Shown piece by piece: positions 8,727 through 15,997 of a stretch of DNA of 38,711 nucleotides; position 1 is the first letter of the stretch, and every line of letters starts with the position of its first letter. The DNA is taken from assembly GCA_905182615.1 (NCBI GenBank), contig CAJJCG010000072.1:1-38711 (forward strand), in the 5' to 3' direction. The stretch is from Alphaproteobacteria bacterium UBA2964 (GTDB lineage Bacteria > Pseudomonadota > Alphaproteobacteria > MPNO01 > UBA2964). The notes below the pieces were generated by a model. That model saw only the letters and a program-made list of their open reading frames with translations. It had not been told where the DNA came from and did not search any database. The translations under genes were made by a program, and so were the position numbers.

Positions 8727-11700
8727 GTGTGCGGCAAAATTGATCCGGATGGAACGCAACAATTGGTAGACAAGACAGAAAAAGGAATTGAACTTACCAA
8801 TCCATTGCCACTTCCCGGCAATATGGATGCCGTAGCCTCGGGGTGGGACCGTTGGCACGATGCCGCTGACCGCAATAGCGATGAAAACCTTAGATCTTTT
8901 ATCACCAAAAATTCCAGCGAAGGCGCTCTGAAACCTCTGCTAGACGGGATTTTTGGCAATAGTCCCTTCCTCAGCCATACTCTAATCAACGACTGGGAGT
9001 TTTCACGCCAGGTTTTCGAGGACGGCCCCAAATCCGCTTTTATCGGCATCATAGAAACCGTAAGTGATCCTTTGCTCGTCGCACAAGATCAGGCATCCAT
9101 AATGAAGGTGCTCCGAATCGCGCGCCGTCGCTGCGCCTTCGCAATCGCCTTGGCGGATTTGACCGGGAAATGGCCTTTAGCGGAAATCATTGAGGCATTG
9201 AGCAAATTCGCCGAGACCTCGATCAGTGCCACCGTATCGCATCTTCTTCATCACGGGCAGCAAACAGGTGAGATCGAGCTTTCCGACCCCTCCCTGCCGT
9301 CGCATGACTCCGGCTTTATTGTCCTCGGCATGGGTAAGCTCGGCGCGAAGGAGCTCAATTACTCGAGCGATGTTGATTTAATACTGCTATTTGATAACGA
9401 AAAGTCACAATACACTGGCAAACGGACAGCACAGGAGTTCTTTGTTCGACTAGCGCGCGATTTGGTAAAAATTCTGGAAGAGCGAACCACCGACGGCTAC
9501 GTCTTCCGTACCGATCTACGGCTACGGCCTGATCCCAGCTCAACACCTCCGGTTCTGTCAACTCTAGCCGCCGAAACGTATTACGAAACGGCCGGCCAAA
9601 ACTGGGAACGGGCTGCCATGATCAAAGCCCGTCCTATTGCCGGCGACATAGAGGCCGGCAATTGTTTTCTCGACTATCTACGTCCCTTTATCTGGCGACG
9701 AAATCTCGACTTCGCGGCAATCGAAGATATTCACTCTATCAAGCGACAGATTAACGTTCATCGTGGCGGCAGCAAGATTGCGGTGGCTGGACATAATGTA
9801 AAACTTGGCCGGGGTGGTATTCGCGAAATTGAGTTTTATGTGCAAACCCAGCAATTGATCTGGGGTGGCCGCGACACGACGCTGCGCACAAAGAAGACCT
9901 GCGTGTCCCTCCCACGACTTGCGCAGGCAGGGCACTTCGCCAGTGAGGTCGCCGAAGAACTTGAAATCGCCTATGAATTTTTGCGACGCGTTGAACATCG
10001 TTTGCAGATGATCGATGACCAGCAAACCCATGACGTTCCCGCCGCCCCAGATAAGCTCGAAGCCTTCTCAAAATTTATGGGCTTCGAGAATACTGACAGG
10101 TTTGCGCAGGTGTTATCCGAACAACTACACACCGTCGAACAGCATTACGCAGCTTTATTTGAAGAATCTGCGGATCTAAGCGGTCCTGGAACGTTGGTCT
10201 TTACAGGTGGTGAGGATCACCCCGACACCTTAGAAACACTACGCTCTATTGGTTTTAAGGACCCGTCATCGGTGTCCTCGATTATTCGTACCTGGCATCA
10301 TGGCCGCTATCGTGCGACACGCAGCACCCGATCAAAAGAACTGCTCACCGAATTGATGCCGGGGTTGCTAACGGCGTTTTCAAGAACCGGAAACCCGGAT
10401 ACAGCCCTGCGTGGATTCGATGAGTTTTTACAAGGACTGCCCGCGGGCGTTCAGCTTTTTTCACTATTTCATAGCAACCCAAGACTGCTCGAGTTGCTGG
10501 CGGAAATTATGGGAAGTGCGCCGCGTATTGCCGATAGCCTGCGGCGACACCCAATCCTATTTGATGCCGTTCTGACCGCGGATTTTTTCGATCAGCTGCC
10601 TAACAGGCAAAAAATCACGAGCGAAATTGAACTTGAACTCGAGGAAAGAGCGCAGGATTTTCAAGATGTTCTTGATATCGTCCGACGCCAAGTAAATGAC
10701 AGACTGTTTCAGGTGGGCGTGCAAATCATACGGCATCACATGACCCCTGAAACAAGCGGACTTGCCATCGCCAATATCGCAGACGCAGCAATCAATACGC
10801 TATGTCCAGCGGTAAAAAAGGAATATGCCACCAGGCATGGCCAGTTCCCAAATGGCGACATGGCCGTTGTCGCATTGGGCAAGCTTGGTGGTCGCGACAT
10901 GACCATCGGATCAGATCTCGACCTGCTTTTTATTTATGAGGCAGAAGCTGATCAATCGGATAGCGAGAAACCGCTAACAGCAATTCCGTATTTCACCCGC
11001 TTGGGGCAGCGCTATCTGAGCGCCCTGACCGCGCCGACTGCCGAGGGCCCGCTCTATGAAGTCGATATGCGGCTACGCCCATCAGGTAATGCGGGGCCCC
11101 TAGCCAGCGCACTTCAATCCTTCGTGCAATATCATGAAAACAATGCATGGACCTGGGAGCGAATGGCCCTCACGCGCGCCCGTGTCATCTATTCTGGCGA
11201 CACACTCCAAGCCAGGATCGAAGCGGCAATCAAAACCGTCCTCACGACAGCTCAGGAACCTGCAGCCCTTCTCAAAGATGTCGCAGCGATGCGCGTTCGC
11301 TTGATGCAAGGCCGGGCGCCGTCTGGTCCGTGGGACATCAAAAACATCCGTGGTGGGTTAATTGACATCGAATTTATCGCACAGTATCTGCAGCTCCTTC
11401 ATGCTCCCGAAAAACCCGAAATTCTTAGCCAGGACACCGGCGCCGCGTTGCAAAACATGCGGATGTGCGGCGCCTTGGCTAAGGGCCCCGCGGATCAACT
11501 TATCGCTGCTCTCCAGCTATGGCGAAACCTTCAAGGCATCGTCCGGCTTACCGCTGGCGACAACTTCGACGACCAAACTGCGACCACCGGAAACTGTGCG
11601 ATGCTCCTCGCCGCCTGCGAAGCGGAAAATCTGGCAACCCTAAAGAAACAAGTCTCGGATACCGCGGCGTCGATTTTCCGATTGTATCAGGAAATTATCG

Positions 11701-11732
11701 AAACCCCCGCCGCAAACCTGCAGAACAACTGA
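8727..11732 (+). CDS. glnE: Bifunctional glutamine synthetase adenylyltransferase / adenylyl-removing enzyme
   Basis: Adenylylates and de-adenylylates glutamine synthetase in response to PII, setting nitrogen assimilation. About 1001 residues, full family length. Two nucleotidyltransferase domains are visible: N-terminal (de-adenylylation) with GMGKLGAKELNYSSDVDLIL at residues 201-220, and C-terminal (adenylylation) with LGKLGGRDMTIGSDLDLL near residues 714-735; both keep the GSxxDxD-type metal-binding Asp pair. The start is uncertain: the longest frame begins at GTG 8727, a TTG at 8763 is in frame, and the first in-frame ATG is codon 33. The first 30 residues are not obviously conserved. It may be the first gene of a plus-strand run through the YciI, bcp and DUF455 genes. 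Confidence 0.95.
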   Translation: MCGKIDPDGTQQLVDKTEKGIELTNPLPLPGNMDAVASGWDRWHDAADRNSDENLRSFITKNSSEGALKPLLDGIFGNSPFLSHTLINDWEFSRQVFEDGPKSAFIGIIETVSDPLLVAQDQASIMKVLRIARRRCAFAIALADLTGKWPLAEIIEALSKFAETSISATVSHLLHHGQQTGEIELSDPSLPSHDSGFIVLGMGKLGAKELNYSSDVDLILLFDNEKSQYTGKRTAQEFFVRLARDLVKILEERTTDGYVFRTDLRLRPDPSSTPPVLSTLAAETYYETAGQNWERAAMIKARPIAGDIEAGNCFLDYLRPFIWRRNLDFAAIEDIHSIKRQINVHRGGSKIAVAGHNVKLGRGGIREIEFYVQTQQLIWGGRDTTLRTKKTCVSLPRLAQAGHFASEVAEELEIAYEFLRRVEHRLQMIDDQQTHDVPAAPDKLEAFSKFMGFENTDRFAQVLSEQLHTVEQHYAALFEESADLSGPGTLVFTGGEDHPDTLETLRSIGFKDPSSVSSIIRTWHHGRYRATRSTRSKELLTELMPGLLTAFSRTGNPDTALRGFDEFLQGLPAGVQLFSLFHSNPRLLELLAEIMGSAPRIADSLRRHPILFDAVLTADFFDQLPNRQKITSEIELELEERAQDFQDVLDIVRRQVNDRLFQVGVQIIRHHMTPETSGLAIANIADAAINTLCPAVKKEYATRHGQFPNGDMAVVALGKLGGRDMTIGSDLDLLFIYEAEADQSDSEKPLTAIPYFTRLGQRYLSALTAPTAEGPLYEVDMRLRPSGNAGPLASALQSFVQYHENNAWTWERMALTRARVIYSGDTLQARIEAAIKTVLTTAQEPAALLKDVAAMRVRLMQGRAPSGPWDIKNIRGGLIDIEFIAQYLQLLHAPEKPEILSQDTGAALQNMRMCGALAKGPADQLIAALQLWRNLQGIVRLTAGDNFDDQTATTGNCAMLLAACEAENLATLKKQVSDTAASIFRLYQEIIETPAANLQNN

Positions 11733-11785
11733 CAAGTATCGCAACTGTTTCGTATCGCGATTTTAATGACATAATGATTTCAACA

Positions 11786-11804
11786 GCGCGGCCTTAACCC
11801 GCGC
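11786..11804 (+). promoter_or_regulatory. Short GC hairpin upstream of the YciI-like gene
   Basis: GCGCGG (11786-11791) and CCGCGC (11799-11804) form a perfect 6-bp stem with a 7-base loop, 21 bases before the start codon. There is no T-run, so it is not a standard terminator. It could be an RNA end stabiliser, or chance. Confidence 0.25.
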
Positions 11805-11825
11805 CATCGAAAAGGAATTCATCTG

Positions 11826-12206
11826 ATGGCACTTACAGAAAAACAGGTTCACGATCTCCACGATAAAATGCTTCATAAAAGGCTTTATGTAATCTTCTCG
11901 GAACCAACCGACAAAGCTGGCGACCGCGGCAAAATATTCCCAAAGCACATCGCCTATCAGCTTAAGATCGAGCGCAAGGGTATCCTATTTGCTGCCGGTC
12001 CGTTTGTAGATGGAAAAGGCAAACCCCAGGGTCCCGGGATGATCGTCATCCGCGCGAAATCAATGGCAGAAGCCAAACGCGTCGCAGAGGCTGACCCGTT
12101 CCACAAGCTAGGGTTCCGCACATTCCGTATACAAGCCTGGGAAGTCAATGAAGGTGGATTCAACATCAACGTCAAGTTTTCCACTGGCACTTACACGCTC
12201 GAATAG
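11826..12206 (+). CDS. YciI-like protein
   Basis: 126 residues with a good AAGGA site before ATG 11826. The segments HKRLYVIFSEPTD, HIAYQLKIERKGILFAAGPF, GPGMIVIRAKSMAEAKRVAEADPF and FRTFRIQAWEVNEG have the pattern of the YCII / dimeric alpha-beta barrel family, including a conserved His and Asp-Pro. Biochemical role unknown; the family includes probable small-molecule enzymes. Followed by bcp after 11 bases, so probably co-transcribed with it. Confidence 0.75.
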   Translation: MALTEKQVHDLHDKMLHKRLYVIFSEPTDKAGDRGKIFPKHIAYQLKIERKGILFAAGPFVDGKGKPQGPGMIVIRAKSMAEAKRVAEADPFHKLGFRTFRIQAWEVNEGGFNINVKFSTGTYTLE

Positions 12207-12217
12207 GTCGAAACATC

Positions 12218-12679
12218 ATGGTTAATATCGGAGACAAGGCGCCGGAATTTTCGGCGTCAACGGATGGCGGCGGCACTGTTTCGCTAAAAGATCTCAAAGA
12301 CAAAAAGATTGTCCTGTATTTCTACCCTAAAGACATGACGCCGGGCTGTACGGCCGAATCCTGTGGGTTTCGTGATGCGCTTCCCTATTTTTCCAAGATC
12401 AATGCTGAAATTATTGGTGTCTCCAAGGACAGCGTTAAGAGGCACGACAAGTTTAAGGAAAAGTACGAACTGCCATTTATGCTTGCCGCCGACGAAGACG
12501 GAAAAATGTGTGAAGCCTATGGGGTCTGGCAGGAGAAGAAAAATTACGGAAAGACCTATATGGGCATCGTACGCTCGACCTTTTTGATCGACGAAAAGGG
12601 TAAGATCGCTGCGGTATGGCGTAACCTGCGAGTCAAAGGTCACGTCGAAAAAGTTCTCGAAGAGGCACAAAAGCTCTGA
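12218..12679 (+). CDS. bcp: Thioredoxin-dependent peroxiredoxin, Bcp/PrxQ type
   Basis: 153 residues, typical for Bcp. It reduces hydrogen peroxide and organic hydroperoxides, recycled by thioredoxin. The peroxidatic Cys44 lies in YPKDMTPGCTAESC and the resolving Cys49 is five residues later (atypical two-Cys arrangement). GVSKDSVKRHDKFKEKY and the C-terminal segment around RSTFLIDEKGKI agree with the family. It lies 11 bases after the YciI gene and 5 bases before the DUF455 gene, which suggests one transcript. Confidence 0.95.
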   Translation: MVNIGDKAPEFSASTDGGGTVSLKDLKDKKIVLYFYPKDMTPGCTAESCGFRDALPYFSKINAEIIGVSKDSVKRHDKFKEKYELPFMLAADEDGKMCEAYGVWQEKKNYGKTYMGIVRSTFLIDEKGKIAAVWRNLRVKGHVEKVLEEAQKL

Positions 12680-12684
12680 CGGAA

Positions 12685-13500
12685 ATGAATGCTCCAAAAC
12701 TGGATTGTTCATCGCTGTCTGCTGCGGCGGTGTCGGTACTTGAATGCGCAGATGCGGACGACAAATCCGCTCTCGCACAGCAATTGGCTGAGGCATGGTG
12801 TGACGGTGCTATTTCAATAGTAGGCCTCGCACCGGCTCCGGATCGCCCGGCCCGCCCCGCTAGACCGGCACTATTGGCACCACGAGAAATGCCCAAGCGC
12901 GGGAAGGCAGGCAGCCCAACAGGTCGTATCGCTCTCCTTCATGCCCTCGCCCATATTGAGTTAAACGCCGTTGACCTCGCCTGTGATATCATCGCAAGGT
13001 TTTCCGCGCTCGACCTGCCCCGTCATTATTACGACGACTGGGTGAAGGTCGTCTCTGAAGAAGGACTGCATTTTTCGTTGCTGGCCAAACGCCTGCGGGA
13101 GTTAAACAGTTTTTACGGAGACTTCCCCGGGCATGATGGCCTGTGGGAAGCGGCACAGGAAACTGCGCATGATTTACTAGCGCGACTGGCAATCGTCCCC
13201 TTGGTGCTCGAAGCGCGCGGACTGGATGTTACACCCACGATGATCAACAACCTTCGCAAAGCTGGTGATATCCCGAGCACCGAAATTCTTGAGAGAATAT
13301 ATAACGATGAGATTGGCCATGTTGCCATTGGCCATCGCTGGTTCCTACATATTTGCGACGAACGAGACGTTGCACCGGAAGCAACCTGGCAGGGTTTGGT
13401 TAAAAAGCATTTCAAAGGCGCGTTAAAGCCGCCCTTTAACGACGAAGCCCGCCAACTGGCCGGGGTTCCTTTATCCTATTACACCCCAGAACCTGAATAG
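12685..13500 (+). CDS. DUF455 ferritin-like protein
   Basis: 271 residues. It shows a probable di-iron four-helix-bundle ligand set: Glu92 (HIELNAVDL), Glu126-x-x-His129 (SEEGLHFSLL), Glu176 (VLEARG) and Glu209-x-x-His212 (NDEIGHVAIGH). This matches the DUF455 ferritin-like family, whose reaction is not established to my knowledge. A Pro/Arg-rich linker (about 52-72) precedes the core. The neighbour bcp hints at an oxidative-stress or iron-linked role, but that is weak inference. Confidence 0.85.
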   Translation: MNAPKLDCSSLSAAAVSVLECADADDKSALAQQLAEAWCDGAISIVGLAPAPDRPARPARPALLAPREMPKRGKAGSPTGRIALLHALAHIELNAVDLACDIIARFSALDLPRHYYDDWVKVVSEEGLHFSLLAKRLRELNSFYGDFPGHDGLWEAAQETAHDLLARLAIVPLVLEARGLDVTPTMINNLRKAGDIPSTEILERIYNDEIGHVAIGHRWFLHICDERDVAPEATWQGLVKKHFKGALKPPFNDEARQLAGVPLSYYTPEPE

Positions 13501-13509
13501 GGTCATCAC

Positions 13510-13539
13510 TTTACTTATTAATATAAATTCGGGTATACT
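13510..13539 (+). promoter_or_regulatory. Probable promoter of the RAYT gene, placing the start site at or next to the ATG
   Basis: TTTACT (13510-13515), 18-base spacer, TATACT (13534-13539); the ATG is at 13545. A start site about 7 bases after the -10 falls on or beside the ATG itself. No Shine-Dalgarno sequence lies in the 5 bases between, so the mRNA would be leaderless or nearly so. Confidence 0.5.
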
Positions 13540-13544
13540 GGCTC

Positions 13545-14489
13545 ATGTCTCGCCCGCTCAGAATCGAATATCCCGGTGCTGTTTACCATGTAACGGCACG
13601 CGCCAATGGACGACAGCAGCTTTTCACCAGTATTGAAGACGGCAGCTATTTTGTTCAATTGCTGGCGCGTGAAATCTCTCAACACAAATGGCTGTGCCAC
13701 GCCTACTGCCTTTTGGAAGATCATTACCACCTGGTCATAGAGACCCCGGAGGCCAATCTCGGTCGTGGCATGGGCCGCCTGAACATGGCTTATTCTCAAT
13801 GGTTTGGCCGCGAACATGACCAGCGGGGACATCTGTTTCATGGCCGGTACAAATCGATCGTTTTGCAAAAAGAGCGTCATTTGCTTGAGGTCTGCCGCCA
13901 TGTCGTCTTGAACCCGGTTCGTGTGCAGGCGGTAAATTGCGCTGACCACTGGAAATGGTCCAGCTATCGTCCTATCGCTTTTGAGGAATCGGAGCCGACA
14001 TGGCTCCACCGCAATTGGCTCTTAAATCATCTCGCATCGGACAGCGGCGACCCCGCTGGGTCCTGGCGCGCTTATATCGAGAAAGGGGTGCACGCCGCAT
14101 CACCCTGGGACGATTTGCGTGCCGGACACTACCTCGGTGATGAAGCCTTTCTCACTGATATCACCGACCGCATTCGCCAACTGCCACTGGATCAGGTTCC
14201 GGCAAAAACCACCAATCCAGCGAGACCAACAGCGGAAAAAGTTCTTCAAACTATCGCAGCAGCATCCGGCACATCTCAAGATATCTTGCTTGATCGAAAA
14301 GCAGCCCCGGAAGCCTTTCAGGCAGCTGTCTATCTGTTACGGCGGGCGAGCAACATGCCATTGCGCGAGGTCGCCGTGCTCGCTGACGTGTCTCAGGGCC
14401 GGGTCTCACAGATACAGCGAAAGATTGAAGACAATGGCGGAATCAGCGCATCATTCCCCTGGGGGAAAGATTTAACGGGTCTTTTGTAA
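13545..14489 (+). CDS. REP-associated-type tyrosine transposase (RAYT, Y1/HUH) with C-terminal HTH
   Basis: 314 residues. The Y1 transposase domain (about 1-170) has MSRPLRIEYPGAVYHVTARAN, the HUH histidines as His60-Tyr-His62 in LEDHYHLVIETPE, the catalytic Tyr83 in NMAYSQWF, and GHLFHGRYKSIV. The C-terminal 90 residues include a DnaA-like helix-turn-helix (LREVAVLADVSQGRVSQIQRKIE). RAYTs are single-copy, domesticated relatives of IS200/IS605 transposases that act on REP palindromes. I see no target-site ends or REP-like palindromes flanking the gene. It lies downstream of the DUF455 gene and converges on bolA with a 2-base gap. Confidence 0.85.
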   Translation: MSRPLRIEYPGAVYHVTARANGRQQLFTSIEDGSYFVQLLAREISQHKWLCHAYCLLEDHYHLVIETPEANLGRGMGRLNMAYSQWFGREHDQRGHLFHGRYKSIVLQKERHLLEVCRHVVLNPVRVQAVNCADHWKWSSYRPIAFEESEPTWLHRNWLLNHLASDSGDPAGSWRAYIEKGVHAASPWDDLRAGHYLGDEAFLTDITDRIRQLPLDQVPAKTTNPARPTAEKVLQTIAAASGTSQDILLDRKAAPEAFQAAVYLLRRASNMPLREVAVLADVSQGRVSQIQRKIEDNGGISASFPWGKDLTGLL

Positions 14490-14491
14490 CC

Positions 14492-14809
14492 CTAATGCGA
14501 TTTGTTGGCGCCCATACAATCGGGTGAGTCCAGAACGGCGCCAGCACGTTTTTGCCATTCATCGTCGGTATGCGCCTGGATGGACAGCGCGTGAACAGGG
14601 CCGGCAATTTCGCCCGCAAGGATCCCGTTGATCAGCTGATGCCGTGCGACACGGCTTTTCCCAGCAAAGCTCTCTGACACCACGATGACTTTAAAATGGG
14701 TTTCGGAGTTTGCCGGCACGCTGTGCATATGACTTTCATTCAGCACCTGACAATATGACGGATCCAATTGGCCCTGGAGTTTCTCTTTGATCGACTTTTG
14801 TACAATCAT
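14492..14809 (-). CDS. bolA: BolA family protein
   Basis: 105 residues; single BolA domain with [23 protein letters not shown] and the helix-turn-helix-like [17 protein letters not shown]. BolA proteins bind [2Fe-2S] clusters with monothiol glutaredoxins and can bind DNA; the conserved His of RHQ and the upstream loop are present. The start overlaps the prfB stop as ATGA (14806-14809), so it is translationally coupled to release factor 2. The C-terminus after the domain (about residues 85-105) is variable. Confidence 0.92.
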   Translation of the reverse strand: MIVQKSIKEKLQGQLDPSYCQVLNESHMHSVPANSETHFKVIVVSESFAGKSRVARHQLINGILAGEIAGPVHALSIQAHTDDEWQKRAGAVLDSPDCMGANKSH

Positions 14810-15937
14810 TCTGCTGCCTCTGCTTCCTCGTCGGCGTTGGCTCCGACCCGCTGCGCCAATGACGCCGCCATAAATTCATCAAGATCGCCATCCAGCACCC
14901 CCTGAGTATTACTGGTTTCGATCTCGGTCCGTAAATCCTTCACCATTTGATACGGCTGCAAAACGTAAGACCGTATCTGATGCCCCCAGCCGATGTCCGT
15001 TTTCGCATCATGTTCAGCCTGCGCCTGATCTTCGCGTATCTTTAACTCCCGTTCATATAGGCGGGCACGAAGCATATCCATCGCTGCTGCGCGATTGCGA
15101 TGTTGCGAGCGATCATTCTGACACTGAACAACAATGCCTGTCGGGAGATGGGTAATCCGAATGGCACTGTCTGTTTTATTGACATGCTGGCCACCAGCGC
15201 CCGACGCACGATAGGTATCAACCCTCAAATCCTTGTCTTCGACCTCAATATCAATGGAATCATCAATAACCGGAAAGACCCAAGCGCTGGAAAAACTGGT
15301 ATGACGCCGGGCAGCGGAATCATATGGCGAAATCCGTACCAATCGATGAACACCACTCTCGGTCTTCAACCAGCCATAGGCATTGTGGCCTGAAATCCTG
15401 ATTGTCGCCGACTTAATTCCTGCCTCTTCACCGGCGCTCTCCTCTAGCCATTCAACCTTGTAGCCATGAGCATCCGCCCAGCGCACATACATCCGGGTAA
15501 GCATCTGCGCCCAGTCCTGCGACTCGGTGCCACCAGCGCCAGCATGCACTTCAAGAAAGCAATCATTGCTGTCAGCCTCGCCAGACAGCAGCGTCTCGAG
15601 CTCGCGCTTGGCGGCGCGCATGCGTAATGGCTCCAGCATAGCGTCAACTTCATCCAAGACGCTGTCATCGCTCTCGGCTTCACCAAGTTCGATGAGTGTC
15701 ATGCTATCTTCGAGCTCCTGCTCGATTGCCGTCACTTCTTCAATTGATTGTTCAAGTTGTGTGCGCTCTCGCATGATGCCTTGCGCTGTAGCCTGGTCCG
15801 ACCACAATTCAGGATCTTCAGCTATAGCGTTGAGCTCATCAAGCCGTCTTAGGGCATTATCCCAGTCAAAGATGCCTCCTTAGCAAGACAACCGACTGCT
15901 GGATTTCATCAATTAATGTCTGGGTCTCCGCACGCAT
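14806..15937 (-). CDS. prfB: Peptide chain release factor 2, with programmed +1 frameshift
   Basis: Terminates translation at UGA and UAA. The frame is split: ATG 15937 opens a 23-codon frame ending at UGA (15866-15868), and the rest continues +1 from GAC at 15867 to the stop at 14806, giving 376 residues. Across the junction the protein reads [18 protein letters not shown], exactly the conserved RF2 N-terminus. The GGQ peptidyl-hydrolysis motif is in [14 protein letters not shown]. The stop-codon-reading tripeptide is SPY ([16 protein letters not shown]), where E. coli RF2 has SPF; as I recall, SPY is common in alphaproteobacteria. An AGGAAG site precedes the ATG. Translation of bolA is coupled at the 3' end. 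Confidence 0.95.
15866..15880 (-). promoter_or_regulatory. prfB: Programmed +1 frameshift site in prfB
   Basis: On the minus strand the sequence is AGG-AGG-CAT-CTT-TGA-C: a strong internal Shine-Dalgarno (AGGAGG, 15875-15880), a 4-base gap, the slippery CTT codon, and an in-frame UGA followed by C. This has the same layout as the E. coli prfB autoregulatory site: low RF2 makes the ribosome pause at UGA and slip +1 to restore RF2 synthesis. Confidence 0.95.
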
Positions 15938-15969
15938 AAACTTCCTACCCTAATATATTTAAATCTTGG

Positions 15970-15985
15970 CAGGCCTAAAGGCCTG
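15970..15985 (-). terminator. Hairpin between mrcA and prfB
   Basis: CAGGCC (15970-15975), loop TAAA, GGCCTG (15980-15985): a perfect 6-bp stem with a 4-base loop in the 60-base gap between the mrcA stop and the prfB start. On the minus strand it is followed by AAGATTTAAAT, not a T-run, so it may be only a weak terminator or an RNA processing/stability element. Confidence 0.4.
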
Positions 15986-15997
15986 TAGCGACGCAAG

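Noticed and set aside
12284..12796. 170-codon minus-strand frame opposite bcp and DUF455
   Set aside because: Shadow of two well-supported plus-strand genes.
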